DNA from: Bacteroidales bacterium
GTDB lineage: Bacteria > Bacteroidota > Bacteroidia > Bacteroidales > UBA932
NCBI GenBank assembly: GCA_024401745.1
Contig: JAKSKK010000014.1
Span: forward strand, 1 to 54,056
Direction: 5' to 3'
DNA: 54,056 nucleotides
Part shown: positions 9,356 to 16,716 of the stretch, piece after piece
Layout of the letters: every line of letters starts with the position of its first letter
Position numbering within the stretch: the stretch's first letter is position 1
The notes under the pieces: generated by a model
Database searches by the model: none
The model's input: the letters and a program-made list of their open reading frames with translations, nothing else
Told to the model about the DNA's origin: nothing
Position numbers and translations under genes: made by a program

Positions 9356-10708
9356 CTAGTATCTGTTCAGGGGCATGCCGGCTGTAAGCTGATTGACCTT
9401 CTTGCGCACATCTGCAAGCACGGCCTTGTGGGCGTCAAGCTGAGCGAGCTGCTCGGGAGTGTACTCCTCGCCCTTCTTGACAGAGAGGGCGCTGACATTC
9501 CTGGCGCATGACGCAAGGACGGTGTCGATGAGGTCGACTATGGTGACCATGTCCTTCTCGACGAAGCCGCGTGAAGTGATGGCGGGCGTACCGATGCGGA
9601 GGCCGCTTGTCTGGAACGGGCTGCGAGAGTCGAACGGAACCATGTTCTTGTTGACAGTGATGTCGGCCTTCACGAGCTGTGTCTCGGCTATGCGGCCGGA
9701 GACCTCGTCATACTTGCCGCGGAGGTCGATAAGCATGAGGTGGTTGTCGGTACCGCCGCTGATGATCTTGTAGCCGCGGCGCATGAACTCTGCGCACATT
9801 GCCTTGGCATTGGCGATGACCTGCTTCTGATAGCTGACGTACTCAGGCTGCTGAGCCTCGAAGAAAGCGACTGCCTTGGCAGCGATGACATGCTCGAGGG
9901 GGCCGCCCTGCACACCGGGGAATACTGTAGAGTCGAGGATCTGGCTCATCTTCTTGACGACACCCTTGGGAGTGGTGCGACCCTGAGGATCGTCGAAGTC
10001 CTTGCCTATGAGGATGATGCCGCCACGGGGACCACGGAGGGTCTTATGGGTGGTGGATGTCACGATATGTGCGTACTGCACGGGGTTCTTGAGCAGTCCG
10101 GCTGCGATGAGACCGGCTGTGTGAGCCATGTCGATCCAGAGGATGGCGCCCACCTTGTCGGCAATGGCGCGCATGCGCTCATAGTCCCACTCGCGTGAAT
10201 ATGCTGAAGCGCCGCCGATGATGAGCTTGGGCTTGCACTCGAGGGCAGTCTGCTCCATCTTGTCATAGTCGACGGTACCGGTCTCGGGGTCGAGGCCGTA
10301 AGCCACGGCGTTGTAGAGGATACCTGACGCATTCACGGGTGAACCGTGGGTAAGGTGACCTCCCTGGGAAAGGTCGAGGCCCATGAAAGTGTCGCCGGGC
10401 TTGAGGATTGCCATCTCGACGGCCATGTTGGCCTGGGCACCTGAATGAGGCTGGACGTTCGCCCACTCCGCCCCGTAGATAGCCTTCAGACGGTCAATGG
10501 CAAGCTGCTCGATCTCATCGACAACCTCGCATCCGCCATAATAGCGTTTCCCGGGGTAGCCCTCTGCATACTTGTTTGTGCAAATAGAGCCCATTGCACG
10601 GAGCACTTCCTCAGAAACGTAGTTCTCGGAAGCAATAAGTTCAAGGCCGCTCTTCTGCCTTTCAGCCTCTTTCTTGATGAGGTCAATGATCTGGATGTCC
10701 TGTTTCAT
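9356..10708 (-). CDS. glyA: Serine hydroxymethyltransferase
   Basis: PLP enzyme that interconverts serine and glycine while loading one-carbon units onto tetrahydrofolate. At 450 residues it is slightly longer than the common 415-430. The PLP-lysine motif is [12 protein letters not shown], preceded by [12 protein letters not shown], and the N-terminal [17 protein letters not shown] is diagnostic. It has its own promoter, which faces that of the divergent methyltransferase. FolC, coded later in the window, makes the polyglutamated folate it uses. Confidence 0.98.
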   Translation of the reverse strand: MKQDIQIIDLIKKEAERQKSGLELIASENYVSEEVLRAMGSICTNKYAEGYPGKRYYGGCEVVDEIEQLAIDRLKAIYGAEWANVQPHSGAQANMAVEMAILKPGDTFMGLDLSQGGHLTHGSPVNASGILYNAVAYGLDPETGTVDYDKMEQTALECKPKLIIGGASAYSREWDYERMRAIADKVGAILWIDMAHTAGLIAAGLLKNPVQYAHIVTSTTHKTLRGPRGGIILIGKDFDDPQGRTTPKGVVKKMSQILDSTVFPGVQGGPLEHVIAAKAVAFFEAQQPEYVSYQKQVIANAKAMCAEFMRRGYKIISGGTDNHLMLIDLRGKYDEVSGRIAETQLVKADITVNKNMVPFDSRSPFQTSGLRIGTPAITSRGFVEKDMVTIVDLIDTVLASCARNVSALSVKKGEEYTPEQLAQLDAHKAVLADVRKKVNQLTAGMPLNRY

Positions 10709-10730
10709 TCGGTTAATATTTGCGTATCTA

Positions 10731-10738
10731 CAAATATA
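10731..10738 (-). promoter_or_regulatory. glyA promoter, -7 box
   Basis: TATATTTG on the minus strand, 22 nt before the glyA ATG. It lies only 13 bp from the -7 box of the divergent methyltransferase, so two polymerases could not occupy both at once. No clear TTTG is seen at -33. Confidence 0.65.
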
Positions 10739-10751
10739 CTACTTTTTTCCT

Positions 10752-10759
10752 TACCTTTG
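10752..10759 (+). promoter_or_regulatory. Promoter of the TrmH-family gene, -7 box
   Basis: TACCTTTG followed by C, a perfect TAnnTTTG, ends 6 nt before the ATG at 10766. The transcript would begin at or very near the start codon, that is, it would be leaderless. Confidence 0.7.
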
Positions 10760-10765
10760 CCCTAT

Positions 10766-11290
10766 ATGAGAGACAGAAAACTCCTTAACATCGAGCTCGG
10801 ACGGGTCAGTTCTTCACAGTACAGGGAACTTCCCGAATCCGGCATAGTACTGGTGCTTGACAATATCCGCAGCGCACACAACGTCGGCAGCGCGTTCAGG
10901 ACTTCCGACGCCTTCAAGGTCGACCGCATATTCCTGTGCGGTATATGCGCCTGCCCTCCCAGTGCCGAGATACACAAGTCCGCCCTGGGAGCAGAGGATT
11001 CCGTCCCCTGGGAGCACCATGCCGACACCATGGAAGTCATTGACTCTCTGCGTTCGAAGGGATACAGGATAATAAGCGTCGAGCAGACCGAGAAGAGCGT
11101 GAGCCTGGGCGACTTCGAGCGCAGGGAAGGCGAGAAGTACGCGCTCATCTTCGGAAACGAGGTTGATGGCGTGCAGCAGTGCGTCGTGGACGCCTCTGAC
11201 CTCTCGCTCGAGATTCCGCAGTACGGCACCAAGCACTCGCTGAACGTCAGCGTGAGCATAGGAGTGACGCTCTGGCAGTTCGTAAAATAG
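10766..11290 (+). CDS. TrmH/SpoU-family RNA 2'-O-methyltransferase
   Basis: A 174-residue SPOUT-class enzyme expected to methylate a ribose in tRNA or rRNA using S-adenosylmethionine. The knotted-fold motifs are present in order: DNIRSAHNVGSAFRTSDAF (motif 1, with the conserved N and R), ALIFGNEVDGV (motif 2) and LEIPQYGTKHSLNVSVSIGV (motif 3). It lacks an N-terminal substrate-binding domain, like the short TrmL-type members. I chose the ATG at 10766; the frame is open further upstream, but that DNA is the divergent promoter and the opposite strand of glyA. The target RNA cannot be read from the sequence. Confidence 0.88.
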   Translation: MRDRKLLNIELGRVSSSQYRELPESGIVLVLDNIRSAHNVGSAFRTSDAFKVDRIFLCGICACPPSAEIHKSALGAEDSVPWEHHADTMEVIDSLRSKGYRIISVEQTEKSVSLGDFERREGEKYALIFGNEVDGVQQCVVDASDLSLEIPQYGTKHSLNVSVSIGVTLWQFVK

Positions 11291-11329
11291 AACCAAGGAC
11301 AGCGGCAGCCTGTAATGGAGCGAAGCGAT

Positions 11330-11387
11330 GGCGCGTACCAACGCGCCCGGCGAAGCCGCGGGGGCGTTACGGGGCAGAGCCCCGTAA
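11330..11387. repeat. GC-rich palindrome cluster
   Basis: Between a methyltransferase gene and the ppdK end lies a run of short GC-rich inverted repeats: GGCGCG/CGCGCC (11330-11347), an imperfect CCCGGC/GCCGCGGG, and a perfect 9-bp stem, TTACGGGGC-AGA-GCCCCGTAA (11367-11387). Its base composition differs sharply from the other intergenic regions here, which are AT-rich. It resembles a dispersed REP-like element, but only one copy is in the window. Confidence 0.55.
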
Positions 11388-11394
11388 AAAGCAA

Positions 11395-11432
11395 AAAGTT
11401 AAAGGTTGGCGAAATCGCCAACCTTTAACTTT
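11395..11432. terminator. Perfect 18-bp hairpin, bidirectional terminator candidate
   Basis: An 18-bp arm, AAAGTTAAAGGTTGGCGA, is followed after two bases by its exact reverse complement. The arm ends are AT-rich and flanked by T or A runs on both sides, so it could stop transcription of the rightward methyltransferase and of the leftward ppdK. It directly abuts a second perfect palindrome (11433-11466). Confidence 0.7.
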
Positions 11433-11466
11433 ATTTCTCAAAGCAAGTTTACTTGCTTTGAGAAAT
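11433..11466. repeat. Perfect 16-bp inverted repeat over the ppdK stop codon
   Basis: ATTTCTCAAAGCAAGT, two bases, then the exact reverse complement. The right arm encodes the last ppdK codons (ISQSK) and the stop codon falls in the centre, so the left arm is an inverted copy of the ppdK 3' end. The hairpin would form at the very end of the ppdK mRNA and could protect it from 3' exonucleases or pair with the adjacent 18-bp hairpin in terminating. Confidence 0.75.
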
Positions 11467-14175
11467 GGCTGCCTGGGCTGCTGAGAGGCGTGCGATAGGC
11501 ACACGGAAAGGTGAGCAGCTTACGTAGTCAAGACCGATCTTGTTGAAGAAGTGAACTGAGTCAGGATCTCCACCATGCTCTCCGCAGACACCGCACTTGA
11601 GGTCGGGACGCTTGCTGCGACCGCCCTGGATTCCGTGCTCCACGAGCTTGCCGACAGCCTTGGTGTCGATGGTCTGGAAAGGATCGGCGTCGAGAATCTT
11701 GTTGCCAAGATAGTTGCCCATGAATGCGCCTACGTCATCACGGCTGAAGCCGAAGGTCATCTGGGTAAGGTCATTGGTACCGAATGAGAAGAACTCTGCA
11801 GTGCGGGCCATACGGTCAGCGGTAAGAGCTGCGCGAGGGATCTCGATCATTGTACCGAACTTATAGTCGAGAGTCTGGCCGGTGCGTGCAACAACCTCGA
11901 GACGGATCTTCTCGCAGTATCCCTTCTGGAACTCGAGCTCACGTGCAGAGACTGTTACAGGGATCATGATCTCAGGGATGGGGTGGAAGCCCTCTTCCTG
12001 AAGCTCAGCGGTAGCTGTGAAGATTGCACGGTACTGAGTCTCGGCAATGAGAGGATATGCAACGTGGAGACGCACGCCACGGAGACCCATCATAGGGTTG
12101 ACCTCCTTGAGGCTCTCACCTCTCTTGACGATTTCCTCAACTGAGATTCCGAGCTCGTCTGCAAGCTCCTTCTCCTTAACCTCACCCTTCGGAACGAACT
12201 CGTGAAGAGGGGGATCGAGGAGACGGAATACGACGGGCTTGCCGTCCATGATCTTGAGGGTGCTCTTGATGGCTGCCTTCATGAAGGGCTCGAGCTCATC
12301 GAGAGCTGCCTTGCGCTCAGCGTCGGTGTCACTCATGATCATCTTGCGAAGCTTTGCAAGAGGAGTCTCTGAATTGCGGCCGTAGAACATGTGCTCGATA
12401 CGGAAGAGGCCGATTCCCTCTGCTCCGAATGCGAGAGCGCGGGCTGCATCCTCAGGAGTATCTGCATTTGTGCGGATGCCGAGACGGCGATATTTGTCGA
12501 CGATGCTCATGAACTTGATGAAGAGAGGATTCTCGCTTGCGTCCATGGTCTCGATCTTCTCTGCGTATACATAGCCCTTGCTACCGTTGAGTGAGAACCA
12601 GTCACCCTCCTTGTACTCAGGACCATTCTCGCTGAAGCGTACGGTCTTGGCGTCGAAGTTGATCTTCATGGCCTCGCAACCTACGATACAGCACTTGCCC
12701 CAGCCGCGTGCAACGAGTGCAGCGTGTGAGGTCATACCTCCACGGGTGGTAAGGATACCTGCTGAAGCGCGCATACCCTCGATGTCCTCGGGAGATGTCT
12801 CCTCACGGACGAGGATGACCTTCTTGCCTGCTGCGGCAGCTTCCATGGCAGCCTCTGAAGTGAACACGAGTGTGCCGACTGCTCCACCGGGAGATGCAGG
12901 AAGACCCTTTGCGATGACTGAAGCCTTCTTCTCTGAAGCGGGGTTGAGGATAGGATGGAGAATCTCGTCGAGCTGTGAAGGAGATACGCGCATTACTGCG
13001 GTCTTCTCGTCGATCATGCCCTCGCCGAGCATGTCCATTGCCATCTGGAGAGCGGCGATACCGGTACGCTTACCGATACGGCACTGAAGCATGTAGAGCT
13101 TCTTGTCCTGGATGGTGAACTCGATGTCCTGCATATCGTGGAAGTGGGTCTCAAGGCGGACGCGGATGTCGTCAAGCTCCTTGTAGACCTCGGGCATTGC
13201 AACTTCGAGAGACTGGAGATGAGCGTTGTGCTCGGTCTTGGTAGCCTCGTTGAGGGGGTTGGGGGTACGGATACCGGCAACTACGTCCTCACCCTGAGCG
13301 TTGATGAGCCACTCGCCGTAGAACTTGTTGTCACCTGAAGCAGGGTTGCGTGAGAATGCAACACCGGTAGCTGAGGTCTCGCCCATGTTACCGAATACCA
13401 TTGACTGTACGTTCACAGCTGTGCCCCAGTCATCAGGAATCTTCTCGATGCGGCGGTAAGCGATGGCGCGCTTTCCGTTCCAGCTCTTGAATACGCCACC
13501 GATTGAGCCCCAGAGCTGAGCCTCTGCGGTATCGGGGAAGTCAACACCGAGGACTTCCTTTACGCGGACCTTGAACTTGTCGCAGAGGTCCTTGAGTTCC
13601 TCAGCGGTGATCTCGGTATCTGACTTGTAGCCCTTTGCTTCCTTGAGCTCTGCCATCATGCGGTCAAGCTGCTGGCGGATGCCCTGGCCGTCTGCGGGCT
13701 CGATGCCCTCTGCCTTCTCCATGACGACGTCAGAGTACATCATGATGAGGCGACGGTATGCGTCATATACGAAACGGGGGTTGCCTGTCTTCTCGATCAT
13801 TCCGGGAAGGGTTGCAGAGCAAAGACCGATGTTGAGGATGGTATCCATCATACCGGGCATTGAGCTGCGTGCACCTGAACGGCAGCTTACAAGAAGAGGA
13901 TCCTTTTCGTCACCGAACTTCTTGCCCATGATTGCTTCTGTTGCAGCGAGTGCCTCTGCTACCTGAGCCTTGAGCTCATCGGTGTAGCCACCGCCGAGTT
14001 CATAGTACTCTGCACAGCACTCTGTAGTGATAGTGAAGCCTGCGGGAACAGGCATTCCGAGACGGCTCATTTCAGCCAGGTTGGCTCCCTTTCCACCAAG
14101 GAGCTCACGCATTGCGCCATCGCCCTCGGCGGTCTTTCCACCGAAACGATAGACTCTTTTCTTTGTTTCGAACAT
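11449..14175 (-). CDS. ppdK: Pyruvate, phosphate dikinase
   Basis: Interconverts pyruvate, ATP and phosphate with phosphoenolpyruvate, AMP and pyrophosphate; in anaerobes it often runs towards pyruvate in a pyrophosphate-linked glycolysis. The 908-residue protein has the full three-domain layout. The N-terminal ATP-grasp region includes GGKGANLAEMSRLGMPVPAG. The central swivelling domain has the phosphohistidine in GGMTSHAALVARG (H484). The C-terminal PEP barrel has FSFGTNDLTQMTFGFSRDD and CGVCGEHGGDP. It is a single gene with its own upstream region; only a near-consensus -7 (TAAATTCG) is seen. Its stop codon lies in a perfect inverted repeat. Confidence 0.98.
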   Translation of the reverse strand: MFETKKRVYRFGGKTAEGDGAMRELLGGKGANLAEMSRLGMPVPAGFTITTECCAEYYELGGGYTDELKAQVAEALAATEAIMGKKFGDEKDPLLVSCRSGARSSMPGMMDTILNIGLCSATLPGMIEKTGNPRFVYDAYRRLIMMYSDVVMEKAEGIEPADGQGIRQQLDRMMAELKEAKGYKSDTEITAEELKDLCDKFKVRVKEVLGVDFPDTAEAQLWGSIGGVFKSWNGKRAIAYRRIEKIPDDWGTAVNVQSMVFGNMGETSATGVAFSRNPASGDNKFYGEWLINAQGEDVVAGIRTPNPLNEATKTEHNAHLQSLEVAMPEVYKELDDIRVRLETHFHDMQDIEFTIQDKKLYMLQCRIGKRTGIAALQMAMDMLGEGMIDEKTAVMRVSPSQLDEILHPILNPASEKKASVIAKGLPASPGGAVGTLVFTSEAAMEAAAAGKKVILVREETSPEDIEGMRASAGILTTRGGMTSHAALVARGWGKCCIVGCEAMKINFDAKTVRFSENGPEYKEGDWFSLNGSKGYVYAEKIETMDASENPLFIKFMSIVDKYRRLGIRTNADTPEDAARALAFGAEGIGLFRIEHMFYGRNSETPLAKLRKMIMSDTDAERKAALDELEPFMKAAIKSTLKIMDGKPVVFRLLDPPLHEFVPKGEVKEKELADELGISVEEIVKRGESLKEVNPMMGLRGVRLHVAYPLIAETQYRAIFTATAELQEEGFHPIPEIMIPVTVSARELEFQKGYCEKIRLEVVARTGQTLDYKFGTMIEIPRAALTADRMARTAEFFSFGTNDLTQMTFGFSRDDVGAFMGNYLGNKILDADPFQTIDTKAVGKLVEHGIQGGRSKRPDLKCGVCGEHGGDPDSVHFFNKIGLDYVSCSPFRVPIARLSAAQAAISQSK

Positions 14176-14229
14176 TGCTTTTATCTATATCTATAATTTT
14201 CGCGCCGCGAATTTACAATAAATTTCTGA

Positions 14230-15564
14230 TTATAACAATTTTGCAGCAAGTTCAGAAAGAGCACTTCTTTCTCCCTTCCTCAAAAATACGTGCTGGAACA
14301 GCTTCTGACCGGCAAGTTTGTCGCCAAGATGGGTAAGTCCGTTGCTCCACTGGTCCAGATAAGGCTGGTCTATCTGGAAGATATCGCCGGTGAAGACCAT
14401 CTTGGTCCCCTCGCCCGCACGGGTGATGATGGTCTTCATCTCATGGGGCGTAAGGTTCTGTGCCTCATCGATGATGAAGTAGCATCTGCCGAGCGAACGG
14501 CCGCGTATGTATGCGAGGGGCTCGATGAGGAGGCGGTCCTCCTTCAGCATGCCCTCGATCTTCAGCGCCTCGCGGGAATTGGGCTTGAACTGTTCCTTGA
14601 TCACATTGAGATTGTCCATGAGCGGCTGCAGGAAAGGACTCATCTTGGTCTTCTGGTCTCCCGGAAGGAAACCTATGTCCTGGTTGCCGAGCACCACGGT
14701 AGGACGGGAGATGACTATCTGGTCATAGTTCCTCTCCTGTTCAAGTGCGGCGGCAAGTGCAAGAAGCGTCTTTCCCGTACCTGCGCCTCCGGTAAGGGAC
14801 ACGAGTTCGACCTTGGGGTTCAGGCAGGCGTCCAGAGCCATCTTCTGCTCATCGTTGCGGGGACGTATGCCGTAGGCCTCCCTGGCCTTCACGAGCACGA
14901 TGCGGTCCCTGTCCTCATCGTACCTTGCGATTATGACGTCGCCTTTGCCACCCTCCCAGTTGAACTTGAAGAGCTGGTTGGCGGCGGGCTTCCTGCCCTG
15001 GACCTGCTTCCATTCAAGCGAAGTCTCGGGGCCGTAGGCAAGCTGCTGCAGCACCTCTGCGGGGAGCGTCATCGTCTGCACCTCCTTCTGGGCGTTCTCG
15101 ATCTTCTCCTCCTCCATCTTGTCGGTCAGGTAGTCCTGGACTTCCATCCCGGCTGCCTTGGCCTTCATCCTGAGGTTCACGTCCTTGGTCACGAGAGCCA
15201 CGAACCTGTCGGGATTGTTGTCGCGCACCCACATGGCGGTAGACAGGATGCGATGGTCCTGGATGTCGTCGTGGAAAAGGTCGCGATACTCAGGGCTGAA
15301 CGGATGATTGGGCTCTATCTTGATGAAACCCAGGTCCTTGCCTATGCGCACTCCGTCCTTGCCGAAGCTCTTGCCTTCGGTGATGCGGTCTATGTCGCGC
15401 ATGAAGCCGCGGGCATTGAACGCAAGGGCGTCGTTGCCCTTCTTGAACTTGTCGATCTCCTCTATCACGGCGATGGGAATGACAAGGTTGTTATCCTTGA
15501 AATGTCGGATAGCTTTGTGGTCGTGCAGGAGGACATTGGTGTCCAGCACAAATGTTTTTGGCAT
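14230..15564 (-). CDS. PIN domain - PhoH ATPase fusion (PhoH2 type)
   Basis: A 444-residue protein with an N-terminal PIN ribonuclease domain (about 1-140) and a C-terminal PhoH P-loop ATPase (about 235-444). The PIN domain shows the acidic metal residues in FVLDTNVLL (D8), VIEEIDKF (E35/E36), DHR (D103) and VTKDVNL (D128). PhoH shows Walker A SLTGGAGTGKT (258-266) and Walker B YFIIDEAQN. Studied PhoH2 proteins act as RNA helicases with PIN-dependent RNase activity, so a role in RNA turnover is likely. The gene begins 11 bp after the PurL-like gene, so the two probably share a transcript from 16689-16696. Confidence 0.92.
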   Translation of the reverse strand: MPKTFVLDTNVLLHDHKAIRHFKDNNLVIPIAVIEEIDKFKKGNDALAFNARGFMRDIDRITEGKSFGKDGVRIGKDLGFIKIEPNHPFSPEYRDLFHDDIQDHRILSTAMWVRDNNPDRFVALVTKDVNLRMKAKAAGMEVQDYLTDKMEEEKIENAQKEVQTMTLPAEVLQQLAYGPETSLEWKQVQGRKPAANQLFKFNWEGGKGDVIIARYDEDRDRIVLVKAREAYGIRPRNDEQKMALDACLNPKVELVSLTGGAGTGKTLLALAAALEQERNYDQIVISRPTVVLGNQDIGFLPGDQKTKMSPFLQPLMDNLNVIKEQFKPNSREALKIEGMLKEDRLLIEPLAYIRGRSLGRCYFIIDEAQNLTPHEMKTIITRAGEGTKMVFTGDIFQIDQPYLDQWSNGLTHLGDKLAGQKLFQHVFLRKGERSALSELAAKLL

Positions 15565-15575
15565 ATCAGTCTGTG

Positions 15576-16682
15576 TTAATCCTCCCCTTCAGCATTCTGC
15601 ATCAGGGATTCAAGTATGGTCTGTATACTGTTCTTGGCCGACGCCTTCACCCGCACCTGCGAGCTCCTGATGTCAGGATGCCCGAGAGGGAAATAAGCCA
15701 CGTCCTGGAGCAGGAACTCGGCGTCTATGTAGTCGAAGTCAGAATCCGAAATCTGGAAAAGGACGCCCGGAACCTCGGCGAAGAGAAGCCGCACGGCATT
15801 GTCCTCCTCGTAGGCCTTCAGGGCATCGGACAGGTCTATAGTCATGCCAAGGCTCCCGCAGATGCGGTTCACTGCACAGAGCAGTCCGCCGTCCTCGACC
15901 GTGACGCCTGAAAGGATGATGCCGTCCTCGACAAGTTCGCGGACGACTTCGTAGCAGTCGATGAAATAATCGGCATCGACGATCTGAGGGCCTGTTCCAC
16001 CGCTCAGATGCATGGCCTGGGCCAGGCGGGATCCGCCAAGACGGAACTCGGACGTGTCGAAAGGAACCCATACGAGCCAGCTGCGTGTATCAGGCTCGAG
16101 GCTTGACGGGCATGCTGTCCCCTTTTCCATCCTGACCTTCTTTCCCGAAGGGTCGGCGAACATGGAATCGCTGTCGTCCACCTCGCCCTTCACGGCCTTG
16201 ACGTTCAGTTCGGACGGGCCGCCGGAAATGCTGTGGGAATACGAGGCGACATTGATGCCAAGAGCATCGCAGTAGTCGGCAAGCTCACGCACGCTCTCGT
16301 AGAAGGAGGCATTGGCGCCCACTCCGGAGGTGTTCCACTTCCAGTCAGGGCATATTGCAAGGTCCTCAAGTCTGAAGTGCCCCTTGAGCCAGATGGCATC
16401 GATGAGGGCGGTGGCGACGCGCTGCCTTGTATATGTTCCTGCAAATGTGAGAGGAAGCCTGCGCTCAGTGTTCTCGGCGAGGGCCGAATAGTCGTCAAGC
16501 TTCGAAATCTTCCAGTCGTGGGGCTCTATGGGAAGGTCGAGGGACTCGTCTATGATGGTGTTCGGGCTGTCCTGGATATCCTGAGGCTGCTTCTCAAAGG
16601 ACACGCCCGCAAGGAGCCTTGCGGGTGTAAGATCCTGAGGAACGCCATCGATAATGTATCTGGATACCAGTTCTTCCGTCAT
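15576..16682 (-). CDS. Orphan PurL-like (AIR-synthase-related) protein
   Basis: A 368-residue protein that aligns by eye with the C-terminal AIR-synthase-fold half of FGAM synthase (PurL). In order it shows a counterpart of the SANWM region (LAICPDWKW), a helix ending CDALGINVASYSHSISGG where PurL has CEALG...GKDSLSM, LGGSRLAQAMH for LGGTALAQV, and SGVTVEDGGLLCAVNRI for HDISDGGLLVALAEM. Most catalytic and nucleotide-binding residues differ, and there is no PurS, linker or glutaminase domain. It is probably not an active FGAM synthase, which should be encoded elsewhere. The ATG at 16682 is preferred, because the TTG three codons upstream lies inside the -7 box. The frame is intact, so I do not call it a pseudogene. 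Function unknown; a nucleotide-binding regulator paired with PIN-PhoH is possible. Confidence 0.75.
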   Translation of the reverse strand: MTEELVSRYIIDGVPQDLTPARLLAGVSFEKQPQDIQDSPNTIIDESLDLPIEPHDWKISKLDDYSALAENTERRLPLTFAGTYTRQRVATALIDAIWLKGHFRLEDLAICPDWKWNTSGVGANASFYESVRELADYCDALGINVASYSHSISGGPSELNVKAVKGEVDDSDSMFADPSGKKVRMEKGTACPSSLEPDTRSWLVWVPFDTSEFRLGGSRLAQAMHLSGGTGPQIVDADYFIDCYEVVRELVEDGIILSGVTVEDGGLLCAVNRICGSLGMTIDLSDALKAYEEDNAVRLLFAEVPGVLFQISDSDFDYIDAEFLLQDVAYFPLGHPDIRSSQVRVKASAKNSIQTILESLMQNAEGED

Positions 16683-16688
16683 AGATGG

Positions 16689-16696
16689 CAAATATA
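16689..16696 (-). promoter_or_regulatory. Promoter of the PurL-like / PhoH pair, -7 box
   Basis: TATATTTG followed by C on the minus strand ends 6 nt before the chosen ATG (16680-16682), so the mRNA would be leaderless. It falls in the 34-bp gap after the alpha-2-macroglobulin gene, giving the downstream pair its own start. Confidence 0.75.
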
Positions 16697-16716
16697 ACGA
16701 TTTTTTGAATATCGTG

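Noticed and set aside
11330-11466. Insertion-sequence remnant or attachment site at the palindrome cluster
   Set aside because: No transposase or integrase fragment, no target-site duplication and no tRNA gene is next to it.
14290-15579. 429-codon open frame on the plus strand opposite phoH2
   Set aside because: It lies fully antisense to a clear PIN-PhoH gene, has no recognisable domain, and its composition (His/Leu/Val-rich) is that expected from the reverse of GC-rich codons.
15576-16682. PurL-like gene as a pseudogene fragment
   Set aside because: The frame is intact, it has its own promoter and an ordered set of fold landmarks; divergence is spread evenly instead of showing breaks.
16689-16691. 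TTG start for the PurL-like gene
   Set aside because: The TTG lies inside the TATATTTG promoter box, so it would precede the transcription start.
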